Source: a bacterium
Lineage (GTDB): Bacteria > Cyanobacteriota > Sericytochromatia > S15B-MN24 > VGJW01
Length of the DNA stretch: 11,255 bases
Direction of reading: 5' to 3'
Assembly: GCA_021790035.1 (NCBI GenBank)
Contig: JAJYIO010000038.1
Span: 1 to 11,255, forward strand
The first letter of the stretch is position 1. Every line of letters starts with the position of its first letter. This document shows, piece by piece, positions 1 to 11,255 of the stretch. The translations under genes were made by a program, and so were the position numbers. The notes below the pieces were generated by a model. The model ran no database searches and was not told the DNA's origin. It saw only the letters and a list, made by a program, of their open reading frames with translations.

Positions 1-1
1 G

Positions 2-5509
<5,508 letters not shown>

Positions 5510-5526
5510 CCCTTTGAGCCGGGAAC

Positions 5527-5568
5527 GTTCAAGCGAGTCGGTCTACGGGCCGACTCGCTTGAACTTTT
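5527..5568 (+). terminator. Rho-independent terminator of rpoC
   Basis: A perfect 15-bp inverted repeat (arms 5527-5541 and 5550-5564, 8-base loop) starts 17 bases after the rpoC stop and is followed directly by TTTT. There is no T-run on the other side, so it points in the rpoC direction. The T-tract is short, but the stem is long and flawless. It would end the operon that normally carries rpoB and rpoC. Confidence 0.85.
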
Positions 5569-5580
5569 GGCGCGGGGGAG

Positions 5581-5616
5581 CCAGACGAAACCCCTCCGGG
5601 GTTTGCCGGAGGGGTT
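5581..5616 (-). terminator. Probable terminator of the minus-strand YceI-family gene
   Basis: A perfect 11-bp GC-rich inverted repeat has arms at 5589-5599 and 5606-5616, with a 6-base loop. On the minus strand the stem is followed by TTTCGTCT, a broken T-tract, whereas the plus side has none. It lies about 50 bases beyond the stop of the minus-strand gene at 5667. The orientation is inferred from the T-tract. A processed or purely structural hairpin is possible. Confidence 0.65.
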
Positions 5617-5666
5617 CGAGCCGTGCGGCGTGGCGACCGCGCAGAGGACCGTTTGAACTGGAAAGG

Positions 5667-6290
5667 CTAGCGGAGCTCGCCCTCGAGATCGTAGTGGATG
5701 ACGACCTTGTCAGCGGTCTTGATGGCACCGAACATCATGACGGGCGGATTGATGCCGAAATCGGTCATCTTGAGGGCTTTCTCGCCAGTGATGTGGATCT
5801 TCGAGCCATCTACCTGGCCCTCGGCATCCAGCGTGACGTCCTTTTCATGGCCGGCCACGCTGAGGGCTCCGGTGGCCTCGATGTCGAGCTTGGAGCCCTG
5901 CCCGCCGACCACGTGATAGCTCGCGAGCTTGAAGGAGATGTCCGGGTTGGCGTCCGCCTTGAGGTTCTGGTAGAGGGCGCTGTTCATCATGCCGCCCTCG
6001 GGAGACTTGAGGCTCCGGGTCGGGATCTTGACCACGAGCATGGACAAGCCGCCCTTGCGGAGGCCTGCGGCCAGGGATGTGGGGTTGACGCTCGATGCTA
6101 GCCCGACCGAGATGTCGACCGAGTGGCTCGTGGCCTTGTACGGATGGAGGGTCGAACTCCCCTCGAGCCAGACGCGGCTGCTGGAGAAGACGATATTCGG
6201 CGCGGCGAGCGCCGGGGTGGACAGGGAAAGGGCAACTGCCGTGGCGGCCAGGATCGTGGACGCGATCGAGGATGGCTTTGAACTCTTCAT
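5667..6290 (-). CDS. Exported YceI-family lipid-binding protein
   Basis: The product is 207 residues, the usual size for a secreted YceI-like protein. These are single-domain beta-barrels with a lipocalin-like pocket that binds isoprenoids or other long-chain lipids in the cell envelope. Residues 1-29 form a clear signal peptide: a basic, serine-rich start, a hydrophobic core (ILAATAVALSL) and a PALA|A cleavage site after residue 29. Family features follow: an early strand with STLHPYKATSHS (46-57), the ALYQNLKADANPDISFKL stretch (105-122), the ALSVAGHEKDVTLDAEG segment (142-158), and MTDFGINPP (175-183) near the end. An upstream ATG at 6389 in the same frame would add 33 residues of non-signal sequence. 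I chose 6290 because it places the signal peptide at the N-terminus and has a good ribosome binding site. The gene converges on rpoC and diverges from the START-fold gene at 6491. The specific ligand cannot be read from sequence. Confidence 0.9.
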   Translation of the reverse strand: MKSSKPSSIASTILAATAVALSLSTPALAAPNIVFSSSRVWLEGSSTLHPYKATSHSVDISVGLASSVNPTSLAAGLRKGGLSMLVVKIPTRSLKSPEGGMMNSALYQNLKADANPDISFKLASYHVVGGQGSKLDIEATGALSVAGHEKDVTLDAEGQVDGSKIHITGEKALKMTDFGINPPVMMFGAIKTADKVVIHYDLEGELR

Positions 6291-6490
6291 GGCAAGAATC
6301 TCCTCTTTGATTCGATCATCGGGCACTCGAATGCCCTTGACATCGGGGTTTTGCCGTCGACGCCATCCGCAAGCCCTACGCACATCCAACGAGGTCTACA
6401 TCCTCGTCGTGCAGGAATCTGCGTTTCGAAGCGGCCGGTTCATGTTGTCATGTCAGAGATCTGGCACGGCGGCCGCTCAATATCCTGCAT
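6291..6490. other. Intergenic region between two divergent genes
   Basis: These 200 bases should hold the promoters of the YceI-family gene and the START-fold gene. I find no convincing -35/-10 pair for the minus-strand gene. A 5-bp hairpin (6321-6336, arms GGGCA and TGCCC) lies about 30 bases upstream of its start. TGTCA is repeated in tandem at 6446-6455. Neither has a known role that I can assign. Confidence 0.4.
6300..6305 (-). promoter_or_regulatory. Ribosome binding site of the YceI-family gene
   Basis: Read on the minus strand, GAGGAG lies 9 bases before the ATG at 6290. It is the only strong Shine-Dalgarno sequence near the candidate starts and decides in favour of the 207-residue form. 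Confidence 0.75.
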
Positions 6491-7105
6491 TTGACGGTAT
6501 GGCAGCGCCTTTGGCGCCGACTATACTCCTTGTGGTTCTCGCGAAAGGATAGACCGATCCCGCGCACGCAACGTTGGGCCCTGTTCCCCCTGGTGGCCGT
6601 GGCGACCCTGTTGATGGGCGCCCGGTCGTCGGTTGCCGTGCAGGTCCATAGCCTGCGGGGTGGGGCGTTCGACATCGAGGGATCGTTCTCGGCCCCGGCG
6701 ACGGCGGCCTGCGCCTGGTCCGTCTTGACGGACTATGGCCACCTCGGCCAGTTCGTTCCGTCGATCCTCTGCAGCCGGGTCCAGTCCACCGATGGCGACA
6801 GTCTCCTGGTGCTCCAGGAGATCTCCGGCAGATTCCTCATCTTCTCCCGAACCCTGCGGGTCTTGCTGGACATCCACGAGGACCCCGAGCGCTCGATCAC
6901 CTTCACGGACGTGTCCAGGCGTGATTTTGCCTTTTACCGTGGCAACTGGGCGCTGCGCGCCGGCAGTGGCTCGGTCGACGTGCAGTACGAGGCGCAGGCC
7001 AAGCCGCGGACCTTTCCCCCGTTCTGGGCGGACAAGCTCTTCGCGGACGCAGCCCGGTCGCAGCTCCAGGCCGTCCGAGCCGAGATCCTCCGCCGCTCGC
7101 GCTAG
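6491..7105 (+). CDS. START/SRPBCC-fold protein (polyketide cyclase/lipid transport type), membrane-anchored or exported
   Basis: The frame gives up to 204 residues. Residues 60-200 look like the polyketide cyclase/dehydrase and lipid transport family. There is a beta-strand with FDIEGSFSAPA, then AWSVLTDYGHLGQFVPSI (75-92), which matches the family's pattern of a tryptophan, a DY and an 'F.P.i' segment. DFAFYRGNWAL (145-155) and a C-terminal helix follow. Such proteins enclose a hydrophobic cavity; the ligand here is unknown. Before the domain there is a basic stretch (RKDRPIPRTQR, 18-28) and a hydrophobic core (WALFPLVAVATLLMGA), consistent with a signal peptide or N-terminal anchor. The start is uncertain. 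TTG at 6491 has no ribosome binding site and may instead belong to a promoter. TTG 6530 and ATG 6614 are in-frame alternatives, the last of which would remove the hydrophobic segment. An AAGGAT at 6545-6550 fits no standard start codon. The gene ends 22 bases before the convergent cysteine-rich gene. Confidence 0.8.
   Translation: MTVWQRLWRRLYSLWFSRKDRPIPRTQRWALFPLVAVATLLMGARSSVAVQVHSLRGGAFDIEGSFSAPATAACAWSVLTDYGHLGQFVPSILCSRVQSTDGDSLLVLQEISGRFLIFSRTLRVLLDIHEDPERSITFTDVSRRDFAFYRGNWALRAGSGSVDVQYEAQAKPRTFPPFWADKLFADAARSQLQAVRAEILRRSR
6522..6527 (+). promoter_or_regulatory. Possible -10 element for the START-fold gene
   Basis: TATACT is close to the sigma-70 -10 consensus. A TTGACG lies upstream at 6491-6496, but the 25-base gap is too long for a normal pair, and the best-spaced upstream hexamer is poor. 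If this -10 is used, transcription would begin near 6534, and translation would have to start downstream of the TTG at 6491. Confidence 0.3.
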
Positions 7106-7127
7106 CCCGGCTTGGGACGCGAAGGTC

Positions 7128-7310
7128 TCACCACAGACGGAGGGAAAGAAGGTCCAGCAGGCGTGCATGCTGCCTGCAGATCGGGCAGGCATCCGAGCAC
7201 TCCTTGAAAGTGGGACACGACAGGCAGGGGCCTCGCTCGAAACAGGGCCGGACCCCGGTGGACAGGGGCTCGCAGGGACACGAGCACGAGTGTTCGGTTC
7301 GAGGTGACAT
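7128..7310 (-). CDS. Small cysteine-rich hypothetical protein
   Basis: I do not recognise this 60-residue protein. It has nine cysteines, at 9, 11, 13, 23, 29, 32, 38, 42 and 45: a CxCxC cluster, then CxxC (29/32) and CxxxCxxC (38/42/45), with histidines at 7 and 48. This suggests a metal- or Fe-S-binding peptide. The C-terminal 12 residues are leucine-rich. The start at 7310 has GGGGGAG six bases upstream; an ATG two codons earlier (7316) is too close to it. About 75% of codons end in G or C, against about 62% for the overlapping frame (7102-7332), which argues that this frame is coding. The rival frame does, however, have a strong AGGAGG six bases before a GTG at 7332, so the choice is not settled. 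The gene lies 95 bases downstream of the GAF kinase on the same strand and may be cotranscribed with it. Confidence 0.5.
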   Translation of the reverse strand: MSPRTEHSCSCPCEPLSTGVRPCFERGPCLSCPTFKECSDACPICRQHARLLDLLSLRLW

Positions 7311-7405
7311 GGGCATCTCCCCCCACTTTCACCCTATCCCTCCTGGCCGGCGATTCATCCGTTGGTTCCCGGTAACGGAAGCTGGCAGCGCGTTCGCTAT
7401 CGTCC

Positions 7406-8722
7406 CTACCGGACGGCGCGGGGCAGGGACACCGTGAAGGTCGCGCCCTTGCCAGGAGTGCTGGCCACCCGGATCTCTCCGGCGTGCGCTTCGGCGATGG
7501 CCTTGGCGAACGCGAGCCCGAGTCCCATTCCCCCGAAGCGCCGCGTGCTTCCCTGATCTGCCTGGAAGAACTTGTCGAAGATCTTGTACTGGACCTCGGG
7601 ATCGATGCCGATCCCCGAATCCATGACGGACAGGAGCGCCCGATCCGCCGTGGAGCCGACCTTGAGCGTGACGCGGCCCGGGGCGGGAGTGAAGGTCTGG
7701 GCGTTCTCGAGCAAGAATCCCATCATGCGCGAGATGCGAGGCAGATCGACCAGCCCCAGGACCGGTTCTTTGGTCACCTTGAGTTCGAAGGTCAACCCGC
7801 GTGCCTTGAACTGTTCGCGCCAGTCGCGGGCCCACTGGCGCGCCGCCTCGTTCAGATCGCTGAGGACGGGCTTCAACCGGACGTTCCCCGCCCCAAGGGC
7901 GGTGAAATCGAGCAGGTCGTTGACGATCCGACTCATGCGCTCGGCCGCCGACATCATCTCCTGCAAGAAGACGCGCTGCTCCCCGCTGATGGGGCCCGCC
8001 AGGCCGTCTTGAAGCGCAAACGCGTAGTTTATGACCTTGTGCAGGGGGGTCCGGAGCTCGTGGCTGACGGTGGCGAGAAAGTTGGTCTTGAGTTCGTCTA
8101 AAGTCGACAGCTCCTCGTTGGCCTTGCGCAGGCCGTCGAGAAGCTCCCCGCGCTCGATCGCCACCGCCAGGGACATCGCCAGGGTCTGAGCCAGCGGGAG
8201 GTGTTCCTCGGTGTAGGCGTGCGCCCGGAATGAAGAGAAGAAGACCACGCCGGTCACGCGGTCCGAGATGAGGAGCGGTACCGACAGGTTCGAGCGCATG
8301 CCCTCTCGAACCAGGAACTCGCACCGTTCCGACGGCCGCGCCGCGTGGTAGAGTTCGAGGTCCTCGATGATGCGCAACATGCGCCGCCTCACGATGGGCT
8401 CCAGGCTGCTGTCGGCGACCGAACCCTCGTCGCCGACCCCCCACAGGATCTGGCCTCGCGAACGGACGTAGCGGCTCACGAGCTGGTCGCCGGGCTCGAG
8501 CATCGCGATTCCGATCCGGTCGACCGGGATCAGCGGGCCGAGGGTGTCGAAGAGCAGATCGACGACCTGTTCGGCGGAAAGCCCCTTGTTGAGCGCGACG
8601 AGGATCTCCAGGATCTCCCGCCCGGCGCCATCGTCGCCGACCGGGTCCGACACGAAGAAGCGGCTGCCCGGTATGGGGAGCCATGCATCCCGATCCTCCT
8701 CGACGTGCACTTCATGTAACAT
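7406..8722 (-). CDS. Soluble GAF-domain sensor histidine kinase
   Basis: The product is 438 residues with no membrane segment, so it is probably cytoplasmic. A GAF-like sensor covers roughly residues 35-190 (with IPVDRIGIAMLEPGDQLVSR and SNLSVPLLISDRVTGVVFFSS). A coiled linker leads to the HisKA domain, where FLATVSHELRTPLHK carries the phospho-accepting His221. The ATPase domain has the N box at LLENAQTFTP (Asn340), DSGIGI (Asp368), FDKFFQAD (382-389) and GGMGLGLAFAKAIAEAH (397-413). All catalytic residues are present. The N box is unusual in having T where K is common. The ATG at 8722 has GAGG five bases upstream. There is no fused receiver. The likely partners are the receivers encoded divergently from 8798, but the pairing is inferred only from position. 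The GAF ligand is unknown. Confidence 0.93.
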   Translation of the reverse strand: MLHEVHVEEDRDAWLPIPGSRFFVSDPVGDDGAGREILEILVALNKGLSAEQVVDLLFDTLGPLIPVDRIGIAMLEPGDQLVSRYVRSRGQILWGVGDEGSVADSSLEPIVRRRMLRIIEDLELYHAARPSERCEFLVREGMRSNLSVPLLISDRVTGVVFFSSFRAHAYTEEHLPLAQTLAMSLAVAIERGELLDGLRKANEELSTLDELKTNFLATVSHELRTPLHKVINYAFALQDGLAGPISGEQRVFLQEMMSAAERMSRIVNDLLDFTALGAGNVRLKPVLSDLNEAARQWARDWREQFKARGLTFELKVTKEPVLGLVDLPRISRMMGFLLENAQTFTPAPGRVTLKVGSTADRALLSVMDSGIGIDPEVQYKIFDKFFQADQGSTRRFGGMGLGLAFAKAIAEAHAGEIRVASTPGKGATFTVSLPRAVR

Positions 8723-8758
8723 TCCACCCTCGAGGCCAGATTCGATCCGTGCTAGTCC

Positions 8759-8789
8759 CTGATACGGCAGCTCTCTTTCGCGGTATCAT
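8759..8789. promoter_or_regulatory. Overlapping divergent promoter candidates with a 6-bp inverted repeat
   Basis: The 75-base gap between the two kinase genes contains TGATAC (8760-8765) and GTATCA (8783-8788), a perfect inverted repeat separated by 17 bases. On the plus strand TATCAT (8784-8789) could be a -10 for the hybrid kinase. On the minus strand TATCAG (8759-8764) could be a -10 for the other kinase. In each direction the hexamer 17 bases upstream is a poor -35 and overlaps the other promoter's -10. Such promoters would need an activator or would compete with each other. This is a reading by eye. Confidence 0.3.
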
Positions 8790-8797
8790 TTCTTGTG

Positions 8798-10801
8798 ATG
8801 AATCCGGAATTTCCACCGGTTCCGCTTGAGGCCAGCGAACGCAGTTACCGCTTTCTGGTGGAGGCGGGGATCCTGCTGACCCGCCAGCTTTCGCTCGATG
8901 CCGTGCTGCAGCGCATCGTCGAGGTCGCATCGTCCATCCTCTCGGCACGCTTTGCCGCGCTGGGCGTCCTGTCGGAAGACGGATCCACGCTCACGAACTT
9001 CGTCACGACCGGCCTGGGCGACGAAGATCGCGCCAGGATTCCTTCCCCCCCCACCGGCAAGGGGCTCCTGGGGGTGGTGCTGAAGAAGCCGCTGCGCCTG
9101 GCGGATCTCAAGGACGACCCGCGGTCTGGAGGATTCCCCGAGGGTCATCCCCCGATGCGATCGTTCCTCGGGGTGCCGATCAGCTTCCGGGGCAAGACCT
9201 TCGGCCGTCTCTACCTTACCGACAAGATCGGGGCCGACGAGTTCAGCCTGCTGGACGAGCAGCTGGCGGGGATCCTGGCCTCACAGGCGGCGGTCGCCAT
9301 CGAGAACGCCATGCTCTACGAGCAAGCTCGCGAGGCCAACCGCCTCAAGAGCGAGTTCCTGGCCAAGATGAGCCACGAGCTGCGCACGCCGATGAACTCC
9401 ATCATCGGCTTCACCGAACTCGTGCTTTCTGGCAACCACGGTCCGCTGACCGATCGCCAGCACAACAGCCTCGAGCGCGTGCTGCGTAATGCCAAGAACC
9501 TGCTGGGCCTCATCAACGACATTCTCGACCTGTCCAAGATCGAGGCGGGCAAGACGACGATCCAGACCGAAGCCTTCCGCCCCTTGCAGATGATCCAGGC
9601 GGTTTTCTCGACGCTCGAGCCGATGGCCACGGCCAAGGGCCTGGCGGTCACGATGATCGACGAGGGCTGTCCACCGCTGGTCATGGGCGACGAGCCCAAG
9701 GCGCGGCAGGTCGTGCTCAATCTGCTGTCCAACGCCATCAAGTTCACGGCTCAGGGCGAGGTTCGGGTCGTCCTCGGGATGCTCGACGACAAGACCTGGT
9801 CGGTGTGCGTCGAGGATACCGGGATCGGGATCGCCACCGAGTTTCACGAGCTGATCTTCGAGGAGTTCCGCCAGGCGGATTCCTCTCCGGCGCGCCAGGC
9901 GGGCGGCACGGGCCTGGGTCTGGCCATCAGCCGCAAGCTGGCGCACCTGATGGGCGGCTGGCTCTCCCTCGAGAGCGAGGTGGGCAAGGGCAGCGCGTTC
10001 ACGATGTTCCTGCCCACGGGCATCCACCTCCCCGAGCCGGGCTCGACCACCCTCACGGCCGCCAACCGCGTGGTGCTCGTCGTCGACGACGATCCCGAGG
10101 TTCTCGATCTCATGGGCGAGAAGTTCGCGGGGTCGGGCTTTGCCATGGTGCGGGCCCGTACCGGCGAGGAAGCCCTGCGCCTGGCCAAGGCCTTGCACCC
10201 CGACGTGATCACGCTGGACGTCATGATGCCGGGCCTCGACGGCTGGCAGGTGCTCATGGCCCTCAAGCGCGATCCCGAACTCCGCACCATCCCGGTCGTC
10301 ATGGCGACGATCATGGAGGACAAGAGCCTGGGCTTCAGCCTCGGTGCTGCTGAATACCTGGTCAAGCCCATCGCCAAGGAGCGCCTGCTGGCAGTCCTCT
10401 CGGCGATGGTGCCGGATCGCGAGGGACCGATCCTGATCGTCGACGATTCGGCGGACGACCGGGCATACTTGCGCCATGTCATCGAGTCGGCTGGGTTCGG
10501 CGTCCTGGAGGCCTCGAGCGGCGGCCAGGCTCTCGACATCCTGAGCCGCTTCACCCCCGGCATGCTGGTCCTCGACCTGTTGATGCCCGACATGGATGGC
10601 TTCGAGCTGATCACGCGGCTCCGGGACCGAGCCGACACGGCCAGCCTCCCGATCCTGGTGTTCACCGGCCGGGATCTGTCCGAGGAGGACTTGACCTGGC
10701 TGACGGCGGGCACCCAGCGCGTGATTCGCAAGGCGGCGCTCTCGCCCGATGAGCTCCTCGGCGAGATCAAGGCGGTGCTGTCCCTGGCAGGCAAGCGGTG
10801 A
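8798..10801 (+). CDS. GAF-domain hybrid histidine kinase with two C-terminal receiver domains
   Basis: The product is 667 residues, soluble, with no membrane segment. Domains: GAF (about 20-172; MRSFLGVPISFRGKTFGRLY is typical); a helical linker; HisKA (about 184-252) with FLAKMSHELRTPMNSIIGF and phospho-accepting His193; ATPase (about 296-406) with N box Asn312 in NLLSNAIKFT, Asp340 in EDTGIGI, and GGTGLGLAISRKLAHLMGG. Receiver 1 spans about 424-537 (acidic pair D430/D431, phospho-Asp474 in LDVMMPGLDGW, T504, K523). Receiver 2 spans about 543-662 (D549/D550, phospho-Asp593 in LDLLMPDMDGFE, T623, K645). Both receivers keep their active residues. No Hpt or output domain is fused. The start is ATG 8798 or the adjacent GTG 8795. 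Neither has a Shine-Dalgarno sequence, and a -10-like TATCAT ends 8 bases upstream of the ATG, so a leaderless transcript is possible. The last bases overlap the next gene (GTGA). Confidence 0.95.
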   Translation: MNPEFPPVPLEASERSYRFLVEAGILLTRQLSLDAVLQRIVEVASSILSARFAALGVLSEDGSTLTNFVTTGLGDEDRARIPSPPTGKGLLGVVLKKPLRLADLKDDPRSGGFPEGHPPMRSFLGVPISFRGKTFGRLYLTDKIGADEFSLLDEQLAGILASQAAVAIENAMLYEQAREANRLKSEFLAKMSHELRTPMNSIIGFTELVLSGNHGPLTDRQHNSLERVLRNAKNLLGLINDILDLSKIEAGKTTIQTEAFRPLQMIQAVFSTLEPMATAKGLAVTMIDEGCPPLVMGDEPKARQVVLNLLSNAIKFTAQGEVRVVLGMLDDKTWSVCVEDTGIGIATEFHELIFEEFRQADSSPARQAGGTGLGLAISRKLAHLMGGWLSLESEVGKGSAFTMFLPTGIHLPEPGSTTLTAANRVVLVVDDDPEVLDLMGEKFAGSGFAMVRARTGEEALRLAKALHPDVITLDVMMPGLDGWQVLMALKRDPELRTIPVVMATIMEDKSLGFSLGAAEYLVKPIAKERLLAVLSAMVPDREGPILIVDDSADDRAYLRHVIESAGFGVLEASSGGQALDILSRFTPGMLVLDLLMPDMDGFELITRLRDRADTASLPILVFTGRDLSEEDLTWLTAGTQRVIRKAALSPDELLGEIKAVLSLAGKR

Positions 10802-11184
10802 CGGGGGGAGACGTGCGCGTACTCCTGGTCGAGGACGTGGACGACAACCGCTACCTGGCGCGTTGTCTCCTCGAGAGCGCCGGCCACGTCGTCGAGGAGG
10901 CGCTCAACGGCGCCGATGCCCTCGAGCGGGCCCACGATGCGCAACCTGACGTCATCCTGCTCGACATGTCCCTTCCGATCGTCGATGGCTGGGAGGTCCT
11001 GCGCCGCCTGCAGGCCGATCCCTCGCTGTCCTCGATTCCGGTCGTCGCCCTGACGGCCCATGCGATGGCGGGAGACAAGGAGCGCATCCTCGAGGCCGGA
11101 GCGCGTGGATACATCCCCAAGCCGCTCAGCGTGCCCAATTTCGTCCAGCAGGTCCTCGCCTGTACGGTACCGCCATCCCCATGA
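10798..11184 (+). CDS. Single-domain response regulator (receiver only)
   Basis: The product is 128 residues and consists of one receiver domain with no output domain, similar in build to DivK/CheY-type proteins. Using the GTG at 10798, the acidic pair is E12/D13 in LLVEDVDDNR, the phospho-acceptor is Asp56 in ILLDMSLPIVDGWE, the switch threonine is T86 in VALTAHAM, and the lysine is K108 in IPKPL. All are intact. This start overlaps the upstream stop by 4 bases (GTGA), which suggests translational coupling. An in-frame GTG at 10813 would give the more typical start MRVLLVEDVDDN and has a G-rich GGGGGGAG just before it, although the spacing is tight. The end overlaps the next gene (ATGA). The likely role is to accept phosphate from the upstream hybrid kinase and pass it on or act by protein contact (inference). 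Confidence 0.93.
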   Translation: MTGGDVRVLLVEDVDDNRYLARCLLESAGHVVEEALNGADALERAHDAQPDVILLDMSLPIVDGWEVLRRLQADPSLSSIPVVALTAHAMAGDKERILEAGARGYIPKPLSVPNFVQQVLACTVPPSP

Positions 11185-11255
11185 ACCGTCGGATTCTCGC
11201 GATCGACGACAACTCCGACAACCTGGCGTTGCTCGAGGCGCTCCTGCCTGAATAC
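11181..11255 (+). CDS. Response regulator receiver domain, 3' end beyond the window
   Basis: Twenty-five codons are visible, from an ATG that overlaps the previous stop (ATGA). The sequence begins with a beta-strand and acidic pair, ILAIDDNSDNLALL (Asp9/Asp10), which is the standard opening of a receiver domain. The rest is missing, so it cannot be said whether an output domain (for example GGDEF, HD-GYP or kinase) follows. The 4-base overlap puts it in the same transcription unit as the two genes before it. Confidence 0.8.
   Translation, partial: MNRRILAIDDNSDNLALLEALLPEY

Noticed and set aside
6337..6342. TTGACA as a plus-strand -35 element
   Set aside because: It matches the consensus, but nothing like a -10 lies 16-18 bases downstream, and the nearest plus-strand gene starts about 150 bases later.
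5989..6552. 187-codon plus-strand frame across the YceI-family gene and the intergenic region
   Set aside because: It covers the signal peptide and family motifs of the minus-strand gene in antisense and has no motif or ribosome binding site of its own.
7160..7195. Inverted repeat GCAGGC/GCCTGC as a possible terminator or attachment site
   Set aside because: It lies within the cysteine-rich frame, where repeated TGC codons produce such pairs, and it has no T-tract. It is better explained by coding content.
7329..8684. 451-codon open frame on the minus strand overlapping the GAF kinase
   Set aside because: It is offset from the kinase frame, which carries all the histidine kinase motifs. This frame is Arg/Gly/Pro-rich without motifs.
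9281..11061. Two long minus-strand frames (about 400 codons each) opposite the hybrid kinase
   Set aside because: They are antisense to intact GAF, kinase and receiver motifs, low in complexity and without recognisable domains.

Overview
The window is GC-rich bacterial DNA. The strongest taxonomic clue lies in its first half, which holds almost all of rpoC. This single uninterrupted beta' subunit carries a very large insertion (about 670 residues) inside the trigger loop. Both the length and the sequence entering the insertion resemble the insertion in cyanobacterial and plastid RpoC2. Oxygenic cyanobacteria split this subunit into rpoC1 and rpoC2, but here it is one reading frame. I infer a GC-rich, probably non-photosynthetic relative of the Cyanobacteria (Sericytochromatia, 'Tanganyikabacteria' or a similar lineage). 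That placement rests on one gene read by eye, without a database search.

Layout: (1) 2-5509, rpoC on the plus strand, missing about the first 50 residues. (2) 5510-5666, two hairpins that look like a back-to-back terminator pair, one ending rpoC and one ending the convergent minus-strand gene. (3) 5667-6290 (minus), an exported YceI-family lipid-binding protein, divergent from (4) 6491-7105 (plus), a START/SRPBCC-fold protein with an N-terminal hydrophobic segment. (5) 7128-7310 (minus), a probable 60-residue protein with nine cysteines, downstream of (6) 7406-8722 (minus), a GAF-domain histidine kinase. (7) 8798-10801 (plus), a divergent GAF histidine kinase fused to two receiver domains, followed by two further receiver genes at 10798-11184 and 11181-11255 (cut by the window edge). 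Each gene of this second set overlaps the next by 4 bases.

Functionally, the left half is core transcription machinery and the end of what is normally the rpoB-rpoC operon. The middle holds two secreted or membrane-anchored proteins with folds that bind hydrophobic ligands. The right third is a signalling island: two soluble GAF kinases read from a shared 75-base divergent intergenic region, and four receiver domains with no DNA-binding output domain in view. This suggests a phosphorelay or a set of diffusible receivers rather than a simple kinase-regulator pair. I see no mobile element, CRISPR array, tRNA or rRNA.
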